A stretch of 64,000 nt of DNA from Amphiduros pacificus (taxonomy: Eukaryota > Annelida > Polychaeta > Phyllodocida > Hesionidae), in NCBI GenBank assembly GCA_949316495.1, contig OX439008.1:11586532-11650531 (forward strand), given 5' to 3'. A model generated the notes under the pieces. The model made no database searches. It was not told the DNA's origin and saw nothing but the letters and a program-made list of their open reading frames with translations. This document shows, in pieces, positions 62,037 through 64,000 of this stretch. The position numbers were made by a program, and so were the translations under genes. How positions within the stretch are numbered: position 1 is the first letter of the stretch; the number at the start of each line of letters is the position of its first letter.

Positions 62037-62092
62037 GGATTCGGCGCATTGGCGGTGGAGTCGGCCTTTTATACAGGCATGAAATACATCTC
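62037..62092 (+). pseudogene. LINE endonuclease, piece upstream of the SINE
   Basis: Encodes RRIGGGVGLLYRHEIHLA, the G-G-V-G-x-x-Y motif typical of APE-type LINE endonucleases. The reading continues after the SINE at 62432. Confidence 0.75.
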
Positions 62093-62104
62093 GCAACCAA
62101 TAGG

Positions 62105-62419
62105 GGCCATGGGCCGTGGCGCAGTTGGTTAGAGCGCCAGCTTATAAGCACCAGTTCCTCTGTGGTGATTCAAAGGTCGTGGGTTCGAACCCCGGCCGTG
62201 CCGGGATTGAACTCATGATACAATTTCCCATATGAGCTGAGGCCCGTGCCTTAAGGGTTAACCCGTTGTCCTTGTAAATCTGTGACCGAGTGGGTTGTCA
62301 TGTCAAGGACCTGCGACATGACAATTCAGTGAGGCAGCACTATATCTGCTACAAGTAGGTCTCATCACGAAATGACTGAAATAATGTTTAAAGTGATGTA
62401 AAACCCCCAAACAAACAAA
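62105..62419 (+). mobile_element. Full-length tRNA-derived SINE inserted in the LINE, 12-bp target duplication
   Basis: The head has an A box (GTGGCGCAGTTGGTTAGAGC) and a B box (GTGGGTTCGAACCCCGG). The middle has CATATGAGCTGAGGCCCGTG. The tail has CATGACAATTCAGTGAGGCA, AGTAGGTCTCATCACGAAAT and CCCAAACAAACAAA. GCAACCAATAGG stands on both sides (62093-62104 and 62420-62431). This is the best copy of the family in the window. It does not fold into a canonical tRNA anticodon arm, so it is not a tRNA gene. Confidence 0.92.
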
Positions 62420-62431
62420 GCAACCAATAGG

Positions 62432-62530
62432 TTGGACCCACCCATGGTTAGGACTATGGAGCTCATGGAAGCTTCCATTATAATCAAGGGAAAGAAAATA
62501 GCCATTGTAGTCATCTACAGACCATAACCA
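62432..62530 (+). pseudogene. LINE endonuclease, piece downstream of the SINE
   Basis: Encodes LDPPMVRTMELMEASIIIKG then KKIAIVVIYRP and a stop. The V-V-I-Y-R-P motif is a conserved endonuclease strand of CR1/L2-like LINEs. Confidence 0.7.
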
Positions 62531-62531
62531 T

Positions 62532-62611
62532 CAATTCAGTGAGGCAGCACAATATCTGCTACAAGTAGGTCTCATCATGAAATGACTGAAATAATGTTGA
62601 AAGTCATGTAA
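62532..62611 (+). mobile_element. SINE 3' tail fragment
   Basis: CAATTCAGTGAGGCAGCACA, GTAGGTCTCATCATGAAATG and AATAATGTTGAAAGTCATGT match the tail of the neighbouring SINE. Only the tail is present, so this is a 5'-truncated second insertion or a duplicated tail. Confidence 0.8.
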
Positions 62612-62686
62612 AACCACAAACAAACAAACAAACAAACAGACAGACAAACAAACATACAAACAAACAAACAAACAAACAAACAAAAA
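62612..62686. repeat. (CAAA)n microsatellite
   Basis: About 18 CAAA units with a few CAGA and CATA variants, grown from the AAACAAAC end of the SINE tail. Confidence 0.92.
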
Positions 62687-62689
62687 ATC

Positions 62690-63500
62690 ATCAAAATCAC
62701 ATAATAATCATCACAAAATTGTACAAATTTCAATCCAGTGGAGTGTGTAACAGTGTCTTGTTGATGATAATGTAAATTTTATGATAAATATTATAACAAA
62801 ACATACCGAGTCGGGAAGCTGGGTGAGCGGATTCAGTGAGTTGGTGATTGCGGAAGGATACCCTGAGCCGAAGTGTACATGACATGTCAAGGCTCTAGTT
62901 GGGAACATCAATCCCTATATGACATGGTGGATTGCAAGAAGCTAACATCGTAAATGGATAAACATGCTAAGGTGTCCCAATGCAAACCAGTGCCTTGGTT
63001 GAATGACGCATGAAATAAAGCATGAGAGGTCGCTCAAGAGAAGGCTTGAGAGAAAGATGAAAAAAAATAAATCTTCACATTGATAAAAAAGAATTATATA
63101 ATTTTCAGAGAAATAGATATAATTCCTTAATGATGTCATCCCAATCCAAATATTTTTCAAATTTGGTTGAAGAAAACAAGCATGAATCTTAAAGGCTTTT
63201 TAGAGTCATTGATTTGGTCATGCATAAGGCTATGCATACACCGATGCCTCAATCAGATTGTGAGATTTCTCAGGCAGAGAAGTGCAATGACTTTTATCTT
63301 GAAAAAATAGAAAAAAATCACCAGGAAATGGATGATACACCAACTTGTGCAAATCTGCCACCAGGTGGTACAACGAACAATGGCACTCAGTCTCTATCCC
63401 CACTTGGTTACTACTTGACCTCATAGACAATCTCCTGCACATCATTACTGCCATCATAAACTAATAATTGTCTGATTCAGCAGTACACCGGCAAACATGA
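62690..63500 (+). pseudogene. LINE connecting region between endonuclease and reverse transcriptase
   Basis: Encodes THEIKHERSLKRRLERKMKK, then YNSLMMSSQSKYFSNLVEEN and a Glu/Lys-rich stretch (SQAEKCNDFYLEKIEKNHQE) typical of the region upstream of the RT in CR1/L2-like LINEs. It spans several frames. The open frame 63214-63426 is its longest remaining piece. Confidence 0.65.
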
Positions 63501-63519
63501 ATATTGCCATTTTTGTGCC

Positions 63520-64000
63520 TCTTGAAAAAAATAGGTCTAGAACTTATTGAGATGAATTACAGACCTGTCTCAAACTTAACCTACATTTCCAAACTTACCG
63601 AGAGGGCAGTTGCTGACCAATTAGTTCCTCACCTAGTAGGAAATGGACAAAATTTAATCAGCCAATAAAAAGATATCATAGCACTGAAACTGTCTTACTG
63701 AGGGTGCAAAATGGTATTCTGCGTGATCTTGACAACAAAACGCTAGACATCACAGCTGACTTTGATACCATTGATCATCAAATATTTTTTATACCATTGA
63801 TCACCTCTTGTCTGGATCCAGTCATATGTAATGGACAGGAAGCAAGTTGTCAAGGTGGGGTGCCACAGATCCACGCTCAAGCCCATAAAGTATGGGGTCC
63901 CACAGGGATTGGTCCATGGGTCCATTTTTTCACTATATACATTCTGGCTAAGTATGGCCTTAACTACCATATCTATGCAGATGATACTCAGATCTACTTA
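63520..64000 (+). pseudogene. LINE reverse transcriptase, partial
   Basis: Motifs in order: MNYRPVSNLTYISKLTE (RT block 0/1), RYHSTETVLLRVQNGILRDL (block 2), DFDTIDH (block A), KYGVPQG (block B) and NYHIYADDTQIYL (block C, catalytic YADD). They lie in different frames with intervening stops. The window ends just after block C. Confidence 0.88.

Larger units (their letters stand above)
61290..64000 (+). mobile_element. CR1-like LINE, decayed and interrupted by SINEs, runs off the window
   Basis: In order there are an esterase-like ORF1 region, apurinic-type endonuclease pieces (GGGVGLLYR, then KKIAIVVIYRP), a Lys/Arg-rich connecting region (SLKRRLERKMKK) and a reverse transcriptase. The RT has NYRPVSNL, FDTIDH, KYGVPQG and YADDTQIYL. 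The YRPVSNL opening and SGNH-esterase ORF1 are features of CR1/L2-type elements (from memory). Several frame changes and stops separate these parts, so this copy is inactive. One SINE inserted in the endonuclease region and another SINE tail lies after it. The 3' end is beyond 64000. Confidence 0.88.

Noticed and set aside
62105-62200. tRNA gene
   Set aside because: A and B boxes are present but the anticodon arm does not form and the sequence continues into a SINE body with target duplications.

Overview
The window is AT-rich animal DNA: long introns with GT..AG ends, tRNA-derived SINEs, a CR1-type LINE, many micro- and minisatellites, and no operons. The gene and repeat content suggest a marine invertebrate, most likely a lophotrochozoan such as a mollusc. 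That placement is inference, because no species marker is visible.

The only host gene I can support lies on the + strand. It has fourteen exons between 11409 and 46013, all joining in one continuous reading frame of about 583 codons. Its 5' end, with the start codon and probable signal peptide, was not found and may lie upstream of the window. It encodes a cysteine-rich, probably secreted or membrane-anchored protein. The protein is built from two homologous modules with matching exon lengths and phases, separated by a ShKT domain carried on its own phase 1-1 exon. The modules resemble invertebrate proteins annotated with DUF7042/7043/7044/7045 domains; that match is from memory.

The 9.2-kb intron after the ShKT exon holds the most unusual object in the window, at about 31007-34919. 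It is a 3.9-kb element with roughly 130-bp imperfect terminal inverted repeats. Its coding region specifies a FEN1/XPG-like PIN nuclease with all expected acidic positions, followed by a tesmin/TSO1-type CXC zinc domain. No capsid gene or recognisable DDE transposase is seen. This copy is damaged: no 5' coding exons are found, and the reading frame shifts before the CXC domain.

Region by region: 1-11400 holds no supported gene, but has an old SINE, 52/53-bp tandem repeats, microsatellites and 20-bp and 42-bp minisatellites. From 11.4 to 46.0 kb is the host gene, with minisatellites and long (TA)n tracts in its introns. From 46.0 to 61.2 kb there is no supported gene, but there is a 1.4-kb array of a 39-bp repeat, a 0.43-kb foldback element, a full SINE on the minus strand with an 8-bp target duplication, and a 137-bp duplication. 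From 61.3 kb to the end lies a decayed CR1-like LINE with an esterase-like ORF1, endonuclease pieces and a reverse transcriptase. One SINE inserted in its endonuclease region with a 12-bp target duplication, and a second SINE tail lies just downstream.
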